Shown here piece after piece: positions 1 through 8,584 of a stretch of DNA of 64,000 nt. A program made the translations under genes and the position numbers. Each line of letters starts with the position of its first letter. Position 1 is the stretch's first letter. Origin of the DNA: Archangiaceae bacterium (GTDB lineage Bacteria; Myxococcota; Myxococcia; Myxococcales; Myxococcaceae); the NCBI GenBank assembly GCA_016714225.1, contig JADJNS010000019.1, forward strand, positions 1 through 64,000, given 5' to 3'. The notes under the pieces are model-generated. The model had not been told where the DNA came from and did no database searches. It was given only the letters and a program-made list of their open reading frames with translations.

Positions 1-2
1 TC

Positions 3-821
3 GAGCGCATCAACGCGGCGCTCGAGGCGATGGAGCAAGACGGCACGCTGCAGAAGCTCTACGCGCGGTGGGGGCTGGTCGAGGGCGCGAGCGAGCCGGC
101 GGTGGAGCTCGAGCGGTGGCGGGCGGCGGTGGGCAAGCCGCTGCCGTTTCTCGAGCGGGTGCGCACGAGGTACCCGTCGGTTCTCCCGCTGTTCGCAAGA
201 GGAGCCGCCCTCACCCTGCTGGTCTCGGTGCTGGCGATGCTGGGAGCGATCGCGCTGGGGGTTCTGCTGGCGATCGGTAGGCGGTACGGACCGAGGCCGC
301 TGTCGGTGTTGTGCATCGCGTACATCGAGCTGTTCCGGGGCACGCCGCTGCTGATTCAGCTGACGCTGGTGTACTTCGGGCTGGCGGAGCTGGACGTGAA
401 GCTGTCTCCGTTCTTGGCGGGGGTGATGGCGCTGGCGCTGAACTACGCGGCGGCAGAGGCAGAGAACTACCGGGCGGGGCTGGAGAGCGTGCCGGCGGGG
501 CAGCTGGAAGCGTCGGCGGTGCTGGGGCTGAGCCGGTGGCAGACGCTGCGGTTCGTGGTGGGCCCGCAGGCGGTGCGCGTCTCGATTCCGCCGATGACGA
601 ACGACTTCATCGCGCTGCTGAAAGACAGCTCGCTGGTGTCGCTGGTGACGCTGACCGAGCTGACGAAGACGTACACGAACCTGGCGAGCTCGATGCGAGA
701 CCACCTGGGGCTGGGGCTGGTGGTGGCGGTGTTCTACCTGCTGCTGGGGCTGCCGTTCGCGCACCTGGCGCGGAAGGCCGAGGCGTACTTCGGGCGGCAC
801 CTTCGAAAGGGGCAGGCGTGA
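3..821 (+). CDS. Polar amino acid ABC transporter, substrate-binding/permease fusion (5' end outside window)
   Basis: The frame is open from the first bases, so the gene begins before the window. The first residues (ERINAALEAMEQDGTL, then LYARWGL) match the C-terminal end of a family 3 periplasmic solute-binding protein. They run without a stop into an inner-membrane permease of the His/Glu/Gln type. The permease has several hydrophobic segments, the FRGTPLLIQL motif and an EAA loop (EASAVLGLSRWQTLRFVVGP) that contacts the ATPase. This binding-protein/permease fusion resembles GlnP-type transporters. The stop codon overlaps the GTG start of the ATPase gene (GTGA), so the two are translationally coupled. 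The substrate is probably a polar or charged amino acid, but specificity cannot be read from the fragment. Confidence 0.9.
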   Translation, partial: ERINAALEAMEQDGTLQKLYARWGLVEGASEPAVELERWRAAVGKPLPFLERVRTRYPSVLPLFARGAALTLLVSVLAMLGAIALGVLLAIGRRYGPRPLSVLCIAYIELFRGTPLLIQLTLVYFGLAELDVKLSPFLAGVMALALNYAAAEAENYRAGLESVPAGQLEASAVLGLSRWQTLRFVVGPQAVRVSIPPMTNDFIALLKDSSLVSLVTLTELTKTYTNLASSMRDHLGLGLVVAVFYLLLGLPFAHLARKAEAYFGRHLRKGQA

Positions 822-1606
822 CCCTGAAGGTCGAGAACCTGTACCGCACGTACCCGGGGGCGAAGGCTCCGACGCTGAAGGGCATGACGTTCGACCTGCC
901 GAAGGGGACGCTGACGGCGCTGCTGGGGCGGAGCGGCGCGGGCAAGTCGACGATGCTCCGCTGCGTGGTGGGGCTCGAGTCGTTCGAGAAGGGCCGCGTC
1001 GAAATCGAAGGCGTGGTGGTGAGGGGCACGACCGAGGTGAGCGCGGTGGAGCGGGCGGAGTCGCTGCGAGCGGCGAGAGCGAAGCTGGGCCTGGTGTTCC
1101 AGAGCTTCGAGCTGTTCCCGCACCTGACGGCCCTCCAAAACTGCACGCTGGCGCCGACACAAGTGAAGAAGCAGCCGCGCGTGGAAGCCGAGGCGGCGGC
1201 GAGAGAGCTGCTGACGCAGCTTGGGCTGGGAGAGCGGGTGGACCACTACCCGGAGCAGCTGTCGGGAGGCCAAAAGCAGCGGGTGGCGATCGCGAGGGCG
1301 TTGGCGATGGAGCCGGCGGTGCTGCTGTACGACGAGCCGACGTCAGCGCTGGACCCGTCGCTGAAGGCGGAGGTGATTCAGACCCTCAAGCGAATCGACG
1401 AGCGCCATGTGACGCAGGTCGTAGTGACGCACGACCTGCAGCTGGCGAGAGCGGTGGAGCACGTGTGCGTGCTGGACCACGGAGTCGTGATCGAAAGCGG
1501 CCCCCCGTCGAAAGTGCTGGTGAGCCCGGAGCACGAGAGCACGAAGCAACTCCTGCAAGCGTGGCAAGCAGACACCCTCTCCCCTGGCGGGAGAGGGCCG
1601 GGGTGA
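818..1606 (+). CDS. Polar amino acid ABC transporter ATP-binding protein
   Basis: This is the cytoplasmic ATPase that powers the preceding permease. It has Walker A (GRSGAGKST), Q-loop (VFQSFELFPHL), the ABC signature LSGGQKQRVAIARAL, Walker B (LLYDEPTSALDP) and the H-loop (VVTHD). Length (262 aa) and motif wording fit the GlnQ/HisP group. The GTG start at 818 overlaps the permease stop. The last codons run through a GC-rich inverted repeat (1573-1612), so the extreme C-terminus (LSPGGRGPG) is repeat-encoded and probably not functional. No third transporter gene follows, which agrees with the binding protein being fused to the permease. Confidence 0.93.
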   Translation: MTLKVENLYRTYPGAKAPTLKGMTFDLPKGTLTALLGRSGAGKSTMLRCVVGLESFEKGRVEIEGVVVRGTTEVSAVERAESLRAARAKLGLVFQSFELFPHLTALQNCTLAPTQVKKQPRVEAEAAARELLTQLGLGERVDHYPEQLSGGQKQRVAIARALAMEPAVLLYDEPTSALDPSLKAEVIQTLKRIDERHVTQVVVTHDLQLARAVEHVCVLDHGVVIESGPPSKVLVSPEHESTKQLLQAWQADTLSPGGRGPG

Positions 1607-1612
1607 GGGGCC
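1573..1612. repeat. GC-rich inverted repeat (CCCTCTCCC...GGGAGAGGG type)
   Basis: The arms CCCTCTCCC and GGGAGAGGG flank a short loop, followed by a GGGGTGAGGGG tail. A relative with the same CCCTCACCC/GGGGAGAGGG wording lies at 60649-60673, between the TfoX-like gene and the matrixin gene. Such repeats are common between proteobacterial genes and can act as 3' mRNA stabilisers or weak terminators. Here it overlaps the end of the ABC ATPase gene. Confidence 0.6.
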
Positions 1613-1663
1613 ATACCGTAGAGCCAATACACACTCGGCAGAGTCAGCTAAGGTGCGCCCCAA

Positions 1664-1990
1664 GTGGCACAAATCTCCCCCGAAGACCGCTTCAACCTCG
1701 AAGTGGTCAAGCTGCTCCTGAAAATCGCGTGGGTCGACAACGAAGTCGACGAGCGCGAAAAACAAACCATCGTGGGAGCAGCCCGGAGCTGGAACGTCCC
1801 CGAGCCCGAGCTGAAGCAGCTGCTAACCCGCCTGGAGCAAGGCGCCCCGCTGCCAGAGCCCGACCTCGCCCTGCTCCGCCCGCGGGCCGACGACGTGATG
1901 ACGGCGGCGCGAGCCCTGGTGCTGAGCGACGGCAAAGTGAAAAAAGAGGAGTCCGCGCTGCTGAAGCAACTCGCAGCGTCGTTGGCCTGA
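1664..1990 (+). CDS. TerB-like (tellurite-resistance TerB family) protein
   Basis: A 108-residue, probably all-helical cytoplasmic protein. The N-terminal stretch LLLKIAWVDNEVDEREKQTI and the later RALVLSDGKVKKEESALL form the two acidic helical hairpins typical of TerB/COG4103 proteins, in which Asp/Glu pairs can bind metal. The start is GTG at 1664. The next gene starts 3 bases after the stop (1994), so the two are probably co-transcribed. The role of isolated TerB-like proteins in myxobacteria is not established; linkage to membrane stress is only a family association. Confidence 0.7.
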   Translation: MAQISPEDRFNLEVVKLLLKIAWVDNEVDEREKQTIVGAARSWNVPEPELKQLLTRLEQGAPLPEPDLALLRPRADDVMTAARALVLSDGKVKKEESALLKQLAASLA

Positions 1991-1993
1991 AGC

Positions 1994-3181
1994 ATGACCC
2001 CAGACGCATTCGCTGAAGAAGTGAAGCGGTTCCTCGCGCAAGAAGGCGAGGCCCGGCCGGTGTTGTACGACGCGGCGAAGCAGCGGCTCTCGATCGGAGA
2101 CGGCCGCGCCCTCACCCACTTCGTGTCGCTGCGCAGCCTGAAAGCCCGCTACGACGCGATCGAAGAGCCGAAGTCGCGGGTGCGGGTGCTCGAGCGCGAC
2201 CTGATCGCGATGCGGTGGACGAAGCCGACCATCGAAGTGCTGGCGCGTCGCCTCTTCCCGCGGCTGCGACCGAGGGCGGCGCTGCAGACGCTCGAGCTGA
2301 AGCGCAAGGTACTCGAGCACGTGCAGGGGCAGAGCGCGGCGGACCTGTCGGTGGCGTCGCGAGACCTGAACAGCCTGTTCTCGGTGCAGCTGGTGTTCCA
2401 GCTGTCGGAAGAAGCGGTGGACGTGGGGACGGATCGCCTGGGGACGTGGGGTCGGTCGTTCGACGAGCTGCTGAAGCTGGCGTTCGAGAACCTGCTGCAG
2501 GTGTCGACGGACCCGGTGCGAGAAGTGCGGCCGAACCTGTGGGCGGTGACGGGTGGAGGCGGGCACATCGCGGCGCGGCTGTTGTTCGACGACGTGGTGG
2601 AGAAGCTGCCGTTTCGAGACGAAGTGGTGGCGATGGCGCCGAACCAGAACGTGGTGTTGTTCGCGAAGAAGAGCGACGACGAAGCGCTGGAGCGGATGGC
2701 GGGCATCGGGCTGGACGCGAGCCAGGCGGCGTTCGGGCTGTGGGGCGTGACGATGCACCGGGAGAACGGGCGCTGGGAGTCGTGGATGCCGGACTCGTCG
2801 CGGCCGTCGTACGCGGCGCTGAAGACGGCGGCGCTGCCGGGGACGGTGCGGCTGTACCAGGCGCACAAAGAGATTCTGGCGGCGTGGCTGGAGATTCAGC
2901 GGATGCCGACCGAAGTGTCACCGCTGCTGGCGATTCAAGATGACGAGTCGGTGTACAGCTCGGCGGTGTGGCAGCACGGGGTGCCGACGCTGCTGCCCCC
3001 GGCCGACCGCATCGCGGTGGTCGAGACGTCGAGCGGCGAGCCGTCGGCCTGGAGCGTGCCGTGGGGCGAGATCGAGGCCCTGGGCGCGAAGCTGGAGCGG
3101 GCCGAGGGCGAGCTGGAGTACTGGCGGGTGACCGGCACCCTGCCGATGGAGCTGGTCCAGAAGTACCCGCAGGTGCAGTGA
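1994..3181 (+). CDS. Conserved hypothetical protein, DUF1444-like
   Basis: A 395-residue soluble protein without signal peptide or membrane segments. Wording such as NLWAVTGGGGHIAARLLF, VVAMAPNQNVVLFAKK and SSAVWQHG is vaguely like DUF1444/UPF0354 proteins, but I cannot assign it firmly. It follows the TerB-like gene by 3 bases and probably forms a two-gene unit with it. The ORF ends 47 bases before tRNA-Phe, so it belongs to the chromosomal backbone and not to the island. No catalytic motif is recognisable. Confidence 0.6.
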   Translation: MTPDAFAEEVKRFLAQEGEARPVLYDAAKQRLSIGDGRALTHFVSLRSLKARYDAIEEPKSRVRVLERDLIAMRWTKPTIEVLARRLFPRLRPRAALQTLELKRKVLEHVQGQSAADLSVASRDLNSLFSVQLVFQLSEEAVDVGTDRLGTWGRSFDELLKLAFENLLQVSTDPVREVRPNLWAVTGGGGHIAARLLFDDVVEKLPFRDEVVAMAPNQNVVLFAKKSDDEALERMAGIGLDASQAAFGLWGVTMHRENGRWESWMPDSSRPSYAALKTAALPGTVRLYQAHKEILAAWLEIQRMPTEVSPLLAIQDDESVYSSAVWQHGVPTLLPPADRIAVVETSSGEPSAWSVPWGEIEALGAKLERAEGELEYWRVTGTLPMELVQKYPQVQ

Positions 3182-3228
3182 GCCCTTGACGAGGCGTTTG
3201 TGTCGCGCAATACGAGCGCCCGCTTCAA

Positions 3229-3301
3229 GCCCAGGTAGCTCAGTTGGTAGAGCAGGGGACTGAAAATCCCCGTGTCGCTGGTTCGATTCCGGCCCTGGGC
3301 A
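3229..3301 (+). tRNA. tRNA-Phe (GAA)
   Basis: A cloverleaf can be drawn by eye. The acceptor stem pairs GCCCAGG (3229-3235) with CCTGGGC (3294-3300), with discriminator A3301. The anticodon stem pairs GGGGA (3255-3259) with TCCCC (3267-3271) around the loop CTGAAAA, giving anticodon GAA at 3262-3264. The T-loop TTCGATT is flanked by GCTGG and CCGGC. CCA is not encoded. The gene is the integration site of the island that follows: bases 3260-3276 recur at 21709. Confidence 0.97.
3260..3276. repeat. attL core, direct repeat copy 1 (within tRNA-Phe anticodon arm)
   Basis: CTGAAAATCCCCGTGTC covers the anticodon loop, the 3' half of the anticodon stem and the start of the variable region. An identical 17-mer is found at 21709-21725. 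Anticodon-loop crossover sites are known for tyrosine recombinases that target tRNA genes. Confidence 0.85.
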
Positions 3302-3382
3302 CTGGGTTCTCTGTGGTTTCGCGGACGTTTGCTGAGTCGAGCTGTCCGCCGAGTCCATTAGATGCGCCGGGGAGCGGGAGTC

Positions 3383-3401
3383 TGGCACACCAGTGGCACA
3401 C
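3383..3401. repeat. Tandem octamer TGGCACAC x2 near left island end
   Basis: TGGCACAC occurs at 3383-3390 and 3394-3401, an 11-bp period, between the tRNA and the integrase remnant. The right end has a similarly spaced pair (TGCTACCC, 21629 and 21640). Helically phased direct repeats beside att cores are typical integrase arm-type or excisionase binding sites; the role here is inferred. Confidence 0.45.
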
Positions 3402-3439
3402 TCCGGTTCGTAGAAACGCTTCAGGATCGTGGTCGCCGT

Positions 3440-3775
3440 CTACGTGGTCATTCGACCGTAGACCAGCTCGACCATCCGTCCCTCTCGGTGGCCCATGACG
3501 GCCTGCCCGATGATCTCGGCGGGCACTCCCTCCGCCCGGAGCCAGCTCGCATTCGTTCGGCGCAGGTCATTGGGCGAGCACATCTCGATGTTGGCCCGCT
3601 TGCAGGCAGCGTAGATGTCGCGCCGGACGTTGCTCCACGGAGCGAACAGCATTCCGTCACGGCCGCTCGCATGCTCCATGGCTCGCTCCAGAAGAGAGCG
3701 CTGCCAAGGCGCGAAGATGGGCACCATGCGATCGCGGTACTTCGTCTTGGTTCCAGGGATGTGGACCTGACTCAA
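3440..3775 (-). pseudogene. Tyrosine recombinase (integrase) C-terminal remnant
   Basis: Only the catalytic C-terminal part is recognisable: HIPGTKTKYRDRMVPIF, then PNDLRRTNASWLRAEGVPAE and GHREGRMVELVYGR. The box II arginine (LRR), the GH histidine and the nucleophilic tyrosine (VYGR) are present. The histidine normally before LRR is Asn. The frame stays open upstream to 4168 but that part has no integrase resemblance, and a plus-strand coding stretch overlaps it, so the N-terminal two thirds are missing. The gene ends near tRNA-Phe, the usual orientation for an island integrase. It is probably inactive. Confidence 0.75.
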
Positions 3776-4012
3776 GCCCTCCGCGACATCTTTGCGGCGG
3801 ACGCGCTCCGCCTCACCGTCCAGGCGCAACCAGGCGCCGAGCACGTCGTGGGCGCGGTGACGCTGGTTATGCCGGTGTTGCGGCTCGCCGACACTCGGCA
3901 GCTTAGCCTGGTCCGCTACTTCACCCGCGCACCCTACGAGCCGGGTCGAGACCCCGAGGCGGTTGCCGTGTTCCAGGAAGTCACCGGCCGAATCTTCGGC
4001 GACGCACGGTAA
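3761..4012 (+). pseudogene. Possible gene fragment, secretin/STN-like
   Basis: From GTG 3761 the plus strand reads VDLTQALRDIFAADALRLTV, then GAVTLVMPVLRLADTRQLSL to a TAA at 4012. The codons have consistently G or C in third position. The beginning resembles the STN/secretin N-domain pattern (short beta strand, 'L.qALrdl...', beta strands), but only about 84 residues remain. It abuts the integrase remnant on the other strand, so this may be a recombination junction between unrelated pieces. Assignment is tentative. Confidence 0.3.
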
Positions 4013-4050
4013 CCGCCTGCGCACTTTGGCTTGGGCCGCCTGCGGGCGAT

Positions 4051-4464
4051 TCAGTGGGCAAGCCCCCCATCGAAACGCTTCGCGTAGAACGCGAAGGCGC
4101 AGTCCGCGTAAGCCTGACAGGAAGCCGCTCCCAGACACTCGCCGACCATTTCCTCGAACCCCCGGCAATGCGCTTCGTAGGGGAGCGGCTCAAGCTCAGG
4201 GGGTCCGCTGCGCGCAGCGCCGATCTCTGAGCACATGTCGAGGCACGACTGAAGCCCTGCATCGGTTGCCAATTCCCCCATTCCGCAAACCGAACTGCGC
4301 TCACAAATCCTGCGACAAGCACCCGAGCACTTCACGTCAACGGCAATCACGAGCGGATTGCTGCCCGAGTTCAGGCACGCCATCTGCGCTCGTCTCCCGA
4401 AGCCGCCCAACAGCGTGAACAGGACTGCAACCATCACAGCCCCCATAACCACGCTGCGGCCCAT
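4051..4464 (-). CDS. Cys-rich protein with N-terminal membrane segment
   Basis: Starting at the ATG read MGRSVVMGAVMVAVLFTLLG, the 137-residue product has one hydrophobic helix at residues 5-19 that may be a signal anchor or signal peptide. The rest contains many Cys in spaced pairs (CSGACRRIC, CSEIG, CLGAASCQAYADC), which suggests a disulfide-rich exported domain common in Myxococcota. The frame is open further upstream, but the Arg-rich extension is unlike a real N-terminus. No known domain is recognised. It is isolated on the reverse strand near the left end of the island. Confidence 0.5.
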   Translation of the reverse strand: MGRSVVMGAVMVAVLFTLLGGFGRRAQMACLNSGSNPLVIAVDVKCSGACRRICERSSVCGMGELATDAGLQSCLDMCSEIGAARSGPPELEPLPYEAHCRGFEEMVGECLGAASCQAYADCAFAFYAKRFDGGLAH

Positions 4465-4820
4465 GGAGGGATTGTAGTTCGGTTCACACCTCGTAGTCGT
4501 GCGCCGCCCCGGAGGGATGGCACCGCGCGGGGCGCCACATCGCGACCTGGGTCTACGGAGCCGGGCGAGCCCCCGCATTGAGCTCGTGCCGATCTCGCAG
4601 CCGGCGACACCGTGACCATCTGGGTCGTTGAGAACGCCGCCGCTGATGAGCCGCGCCGCCAGACCGCCGCGAGATCGAGCGCATTGAAGCCACTGACGGC
4701 GGAGCGTCGGCCAGCGGGCGACCGCTCGCAGAAAGGATCACGGCAGCAACCTCGCCGGAGGAACCAGTTCGGCGCTGTGGGCAGCTCGCGGCGCGGCCCG
4801 TCAGAATCGAATCTGAGACC
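4465..4820. other. Gene-free stretch inside the island
   Basis: About 350 bases between two reverse-strand genes. Only short mixed-composition open frames occur, with no recognisable protein, hairpin or repeat. It may hold the promoter of the Cys-rich gene (reverse strand), but no clear -35/-10 pair is visible. Confidence 0.4.
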
Positions 4821-5371
4821 TCATCGGACTGGACCACCGGAGCCCTTCGCACAGAGGCGCTCGACAAGCAGCACCTCGAGCCGCTCGATGTCATGGCTCT
4901 GTGCGGTACTCGCGAGAGTCACGACCGCCGCCGTGTCCTTCGACGCCTGGAGTTCGCGGATCGCCGGCGCGAGATTCTGATACAGGACAGCGATGTCTTC
5001 TGGCGCTCGAGCTTGGCCCCCCCACGCACGTATCCATCCCCCTTCAGCACGGCCGCAACACCCACGCCGAGCGCGTCGAGCAGGGCCGCACTGTCTGCCG
5101 CTTGGCCTCCAGACAACGCAGCGCGAAGGCGCGCCGCCTTTTCGCCAGCGGAGATTTTTGGATCACCTCTCCACCCTGGTCCCATGAGGCGAAGACGGAG
5201 GTCGTCTCGCTCCTCCTTGCCGACCGACACCGCTTGAGGCTCAATGCCTGTTACGGCCTTCGCCTCCTCTATCTGCGAAGGATCACAGAAGCAGATGGCG
5301 CGCTGTGGGCCGACACCCCACGAGAACGCAAGCCACTGCGGGAACGTCGGGCGAGCTTCTTCCGCAATCAC
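4821..5371 (-). pseudogene. Hypothetical protein coupled to the FHA gene, apparent one-base frameshift
   Basis: Translation starts at GTG (5371-5369), which overlaps the TGA of the FHA gene (GTGA). The product reads VIAEEARPTFPQWLAFSWGV at the start and DIAVLYQNLAPAIRELQASK near the end. The two halves are in different frames, and one added G in the 7-base C run at 5017-5023 (G run on this strand) joins them into about 183 residues ending VLLVERLCAKGSGGPVR. The homopolymer position makes a base-calling error more likely than true decay. No domain is recognised. The tight coupling suggests it works with the FHA protein. Confidence 0.5.
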
Positions 5372-5817
5372 GACCTCATCAACGACTCGCAGTCGGCCGC
5401 GCCATTGTCTGAATCCTTCGCGACCTCCAGCCGCAGATAGAGGCATGCGGTTGCCGCCCCCGAACTCCACGCCAGTAAAGGGGTGTGCCTGTCGTTGTCG
5501 AAGAGCCTAAGGACAGTGCTGCCGATGCAGATCTGGTCGCCGACCTTGAGCTGTTCGGCGGCGACGCGGCGACCGTTCAAGAAGGTGCCATTGTTCGACG
5601 CTAGGTCCACCACCCGCAGGTTATTTCCTTCGACAAGGACCTTGGCGTGCCGCCTCGAGACCGCCTCGTCATCGACGACAACATCGGCACGACTGTCGCG
5701 ACCGATCACGATTTCTCGGGAGCGAAGAGGGTCGTATCCCAGCGGCAGCCGAACCCCGACCTCGCCAGCGTGCGGCGACGCAGCGACAACAAGGTCGCCG
5801 ACGTGGCGGTGCATCAT
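5368..5817 (-). CDS. FHA-domain protein
   Basis: A 149-residue protein starting at ATG 5817, with GGAAGG a few bases upstream. It is essentially one forkhead-associated domain, the phosphothreonine-binding fold. The hallmark residues are present: IVIGRDSRADVVVDDEAVS, then RRHAKVLVEGNN and DLASNNGTFLNGRRV, covering the GR, SxxH-type and NG motifs. It has no kinase or other catalytic domain. The stop overlaps the start of the next reverse-strand gene. FHA proteins usually act as adaptors in Ser/Thr kinase signalling, but no kinase gene lies in the island. Confidence 0.8.
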   Translation of the reverse strand: MMHRHVGDLVVAASPHAGEVGVRLPLGYDPLRSREIVIGRDSRADVVVDDEAVSRRHAKVLVEGNNLRVVDLASNNGTFLNGRRVAAEQLKVGDQICIGSTVLRLFDNDRHTPLLAWSSGAATACLYLRLEVAKDSDNGAADCESLMRS

Positions 5818-5867
5818 CAGCCTTCCGCCCGAGTGGCCGCCCTCCTCCTCTGAATCAGCGAAAACCG

Positions 5868-6045
5868 TAGCCAGCAGCCCCCCACCACCCCCCCCCGCCC
5901 CGCCGCCCGCCCGCCGGGCCGGGCCCGGAGCCCCGCCGTCTCGGGGAGACCTGCCCCGGGGGGGGGGGAGACGGGGTCGGCCTGAACTCCCCCAGGGACC
6001 GCCCGCCCGGCCCCCCCGGGGGGGGATGCCCCCTCGGGGGAGCTG
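5868..6045. other. Anomalous G/C-only low-complexity stretch before hsdM
   Basis: This segment holds runs of C (up to 7-9) and G (11 around 5957-5967), with almost no A or T for about 160 bases, unlike any other part of the window. It carries no coding signal. It looks like low-quality or artefactual assembly. A GGGGGAG ribosome-binding-like string precedes the hsdM ATG. The promoter of hsdM and the upstream region of the FHA gene should lie here but cannot be read reliably. Confidence 0.5.
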
Positions 6046-8584
6046 ATGCCCATCAAGAAGTCGGAACTCTACTCGTCGCTCTGGCGGAGCTGCGACGAGC
6101 TGCGCGGCGGCATGGATGCCTCGCAGTACAAGGACTACGTCCTGGTCCTGCTGTTCGTGAAGTACGTCTCCGACAAGTGGGCGGGCCAGAAGGACGCGCT
6201 GCTCGACGTACCGAAGGGCGGGAGCTTCGCCGACATGGTCGCGCTCAAGGGCGACAAGGAGATCGGCGACAAGATGAACAAGATCATCGCCAAGCTCGCC
6301 GAGAAGAACGATCTGAAGGGGGTGATCGACGTCGCCGACTGGAACGACGCCGACCGGCTCGGCAAGGGCAAGGACATGGTGGACCGTCTCTCCAACCTGG
6401 TCTCCATCTTCGACACGCCCGCGCTCGACTTCAGGGGCAACCGGGCCGAAGGCGACGACCTGCTCGGTGACGCCTACGAGTACCTGATGCGGCACTTCGC
6501 CACCGAGTCGGGGAAGAGCAAGGGGCAGTTCTACACCCCTGCCGAGGTCTCCCGCATCATGGCGCGGGTCATCGGCATCGGCGACGCCACCAAGGCCAAC
6601 CAGACCATCTACGACCCCACCTGCGGCTCCGGCTCGTTGCTGCTCAAGGCCTGGCACGAAGCGAAGAGCCACGCCGGCCGCGAGCTCGCCTCCTATGGGC
6701 AGGAGATGGACAACGCCACCTGGGCGCTCGCCCGGATGAACATGATTCTCCACGACTGCACCACGGCGGAGATCTGGAAGGACAACACTCTCGCATCGCC
6801 GCACTTCAAAGACCCCAAGACAGGCGCGCTCAAGACCTTCGACTTCGTGGTCGCGAACCCTCCCTTCTCCAACAAGTCGTGGACCACTGGCTTGCACCCA
6901 GAGGCCAACGACCTTCAACCGCTTCGAGTTCGGCATCCCGCCGAAAAAGAACGGCGACTTCGCCTTTCTGCTGCACGTCCTCACGTCGCTGAAGAGCACC
7001 GGCAAGGGGGCCATCATTTTGCCCCACGGAGTTCTGTTCCGAGGCGGGGCCGAAGCGACCATCCGGCGCGAGGTCGTCAAGCGCGGGTACATCAAAGGCA
7101 TCATCGGCCTGCCCGCCAACCTCTTCTACGGCACCGGCATCCCCGCCTGCATCGTGGTGCTCGACAAGGAGAACGCCGCCGCCCGCAAGGGCATCTTCAT
7201 GGTCGACGCGTCCAAGGGCTTCATCAAGGACGGCAACAAGAACCGGCTGCGGGCCCAGGACATCCACCGCATCGTCGACACCTTCAACAAGCAGATCGAA
7301 GTGCCGCGCTACTCGCGCCTGGTGCCGCTGGACGAAATCGGCAACGAGAAGAACGACTACAACCTGAACCTCCCGCGCTACATCGACAGCACGGAGCCGG
7401 AAGACCTCCAGGACATCGACGGCCACCTGCGGGGCGGCATTCCCGACCGAGACCTCGATGCGCTCGACCGCTACTGGAAGGTCTTCCCTGCGGTGCGCCA
7501 GCTCCTATTCGAGTCGGCCGGTCGCCCCGGCTACAGCCGCCTGAAGGTTCCGCCCGCTGAGATCAAGGCCACCATCTTCGCCCACCCCGAGTTCACCTCC
7601 TTGAACAAGACAGTGACCGCGCTTTTCTCGAAGTGGTGCTCGGAGAACACGAAGCGACTGCTGGGCATCTCCAAGGGCGACAACCCCAAGGCGCTGATAG
7701 CCGAGTTGTCGGAGGGGCTGCTGGCCACGTTCAGCAAGGCAAAGCTGGTGGACGCGTACGACGTGTACCAGCACCTCATGGACTACTGGGCAGTGACGAT
7801 GCAGGACGACGTGTACCTCATCGCGCACGCCGGCTGGGGCGAGGCCGCCAAGCCGAGGCTCATCGTCGAAACCAAGGAGCAAAAGAGCAAGGAGGAGCCC
7901 GACTTCACAGTCGGAAAGCAGAAGTACAAGTCTGACTTGGTGCCGGCGTCGCTGCTCGTCGAGCGGTACTTTTCGAAGGAGCGAGAAACCATCGAGGCCC
8001 TTGAGGCCGAACTGGGTGCGCTGGAGCAGAAGCTTGACGAGCTAAAGGAGGAGCACAGCGGTGAAAGTGGTCTCCTTGACGAGGTGGTCGACGAAAAAGG
8101 GAAGATCTCGAAGAAGGCAGTTGGAGCGCGGCTCAAAGAGGTTGGGCGCGATGCCGACGCCACCGATGAGCGGCAGGCTCTGACCGAGTACTCCACCGTG
8201 CTCGACAAGGAGGCGGAGGCGAAATCCAATTTGAAGGCCGCGCAAGCCGCCCTGGAGGAGAACGTCGCAGCGCGGTACAGCAAGCTCACGGGCGACGACA
8301 TCAAAACTCTGGTCGTCGAAGCCAAGTGGCTGGCGAGTGTGGCTAGCGACGTACAGTCCGAACTCGACCGTGTCTCGCAGTCACTCACCGGCAGGATCAG
8401 ACAGCTCGCGGAACGGTATTCGGCGACGCAGTCCCATCTGTTTGCTGAAGTGACGGCACTTTCCTCGAAGGTGGATGCCCACCGAAGCGGATGGGTGCAG
8501 TGTGAATTCGAGCCCGACGTACAAGCCCACCGAATTTGGCGAGCTGCCATCGGACTGGAAGGTCGTGGAACTCAAGGACCTTGA
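6046..8584 (+). pseudogene. hsdM: Type I restriction-modification methyltransferase subunit HsdM, frame break near 6910
   Basis: The N-terminal part has the HsdM_N helical domain and the class I N6-adenine methylase core: SAM motif DPTCGSGSLLLKA and catalytic NPPFSNKSW. At about 6905-6915 the frame changes: ...HPEAND then, one base later, FNRFEFGIPPKKNGDFAFLL continues to LPHGVLFRGG and a long C-terminal helical extension. A loss of two bases or gain of one explains it. Joined, the product is about 845 residues, of the long HsdM type. The 3' end overlaps hsdS. HsdM with HsdS methylates the recognition site. If the break is real the methylase is dead; if it is a sequencing error the gene is intact. 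Confidence 0.85.

Noticed and set aside
3440..4168. Full-length integrase gene over the whole open frame
   Set aside because: Only the part up to about 3775 resembles a tyrosine recombinase. The remainder has no similarity and overlaps plus-strand coding sequence.
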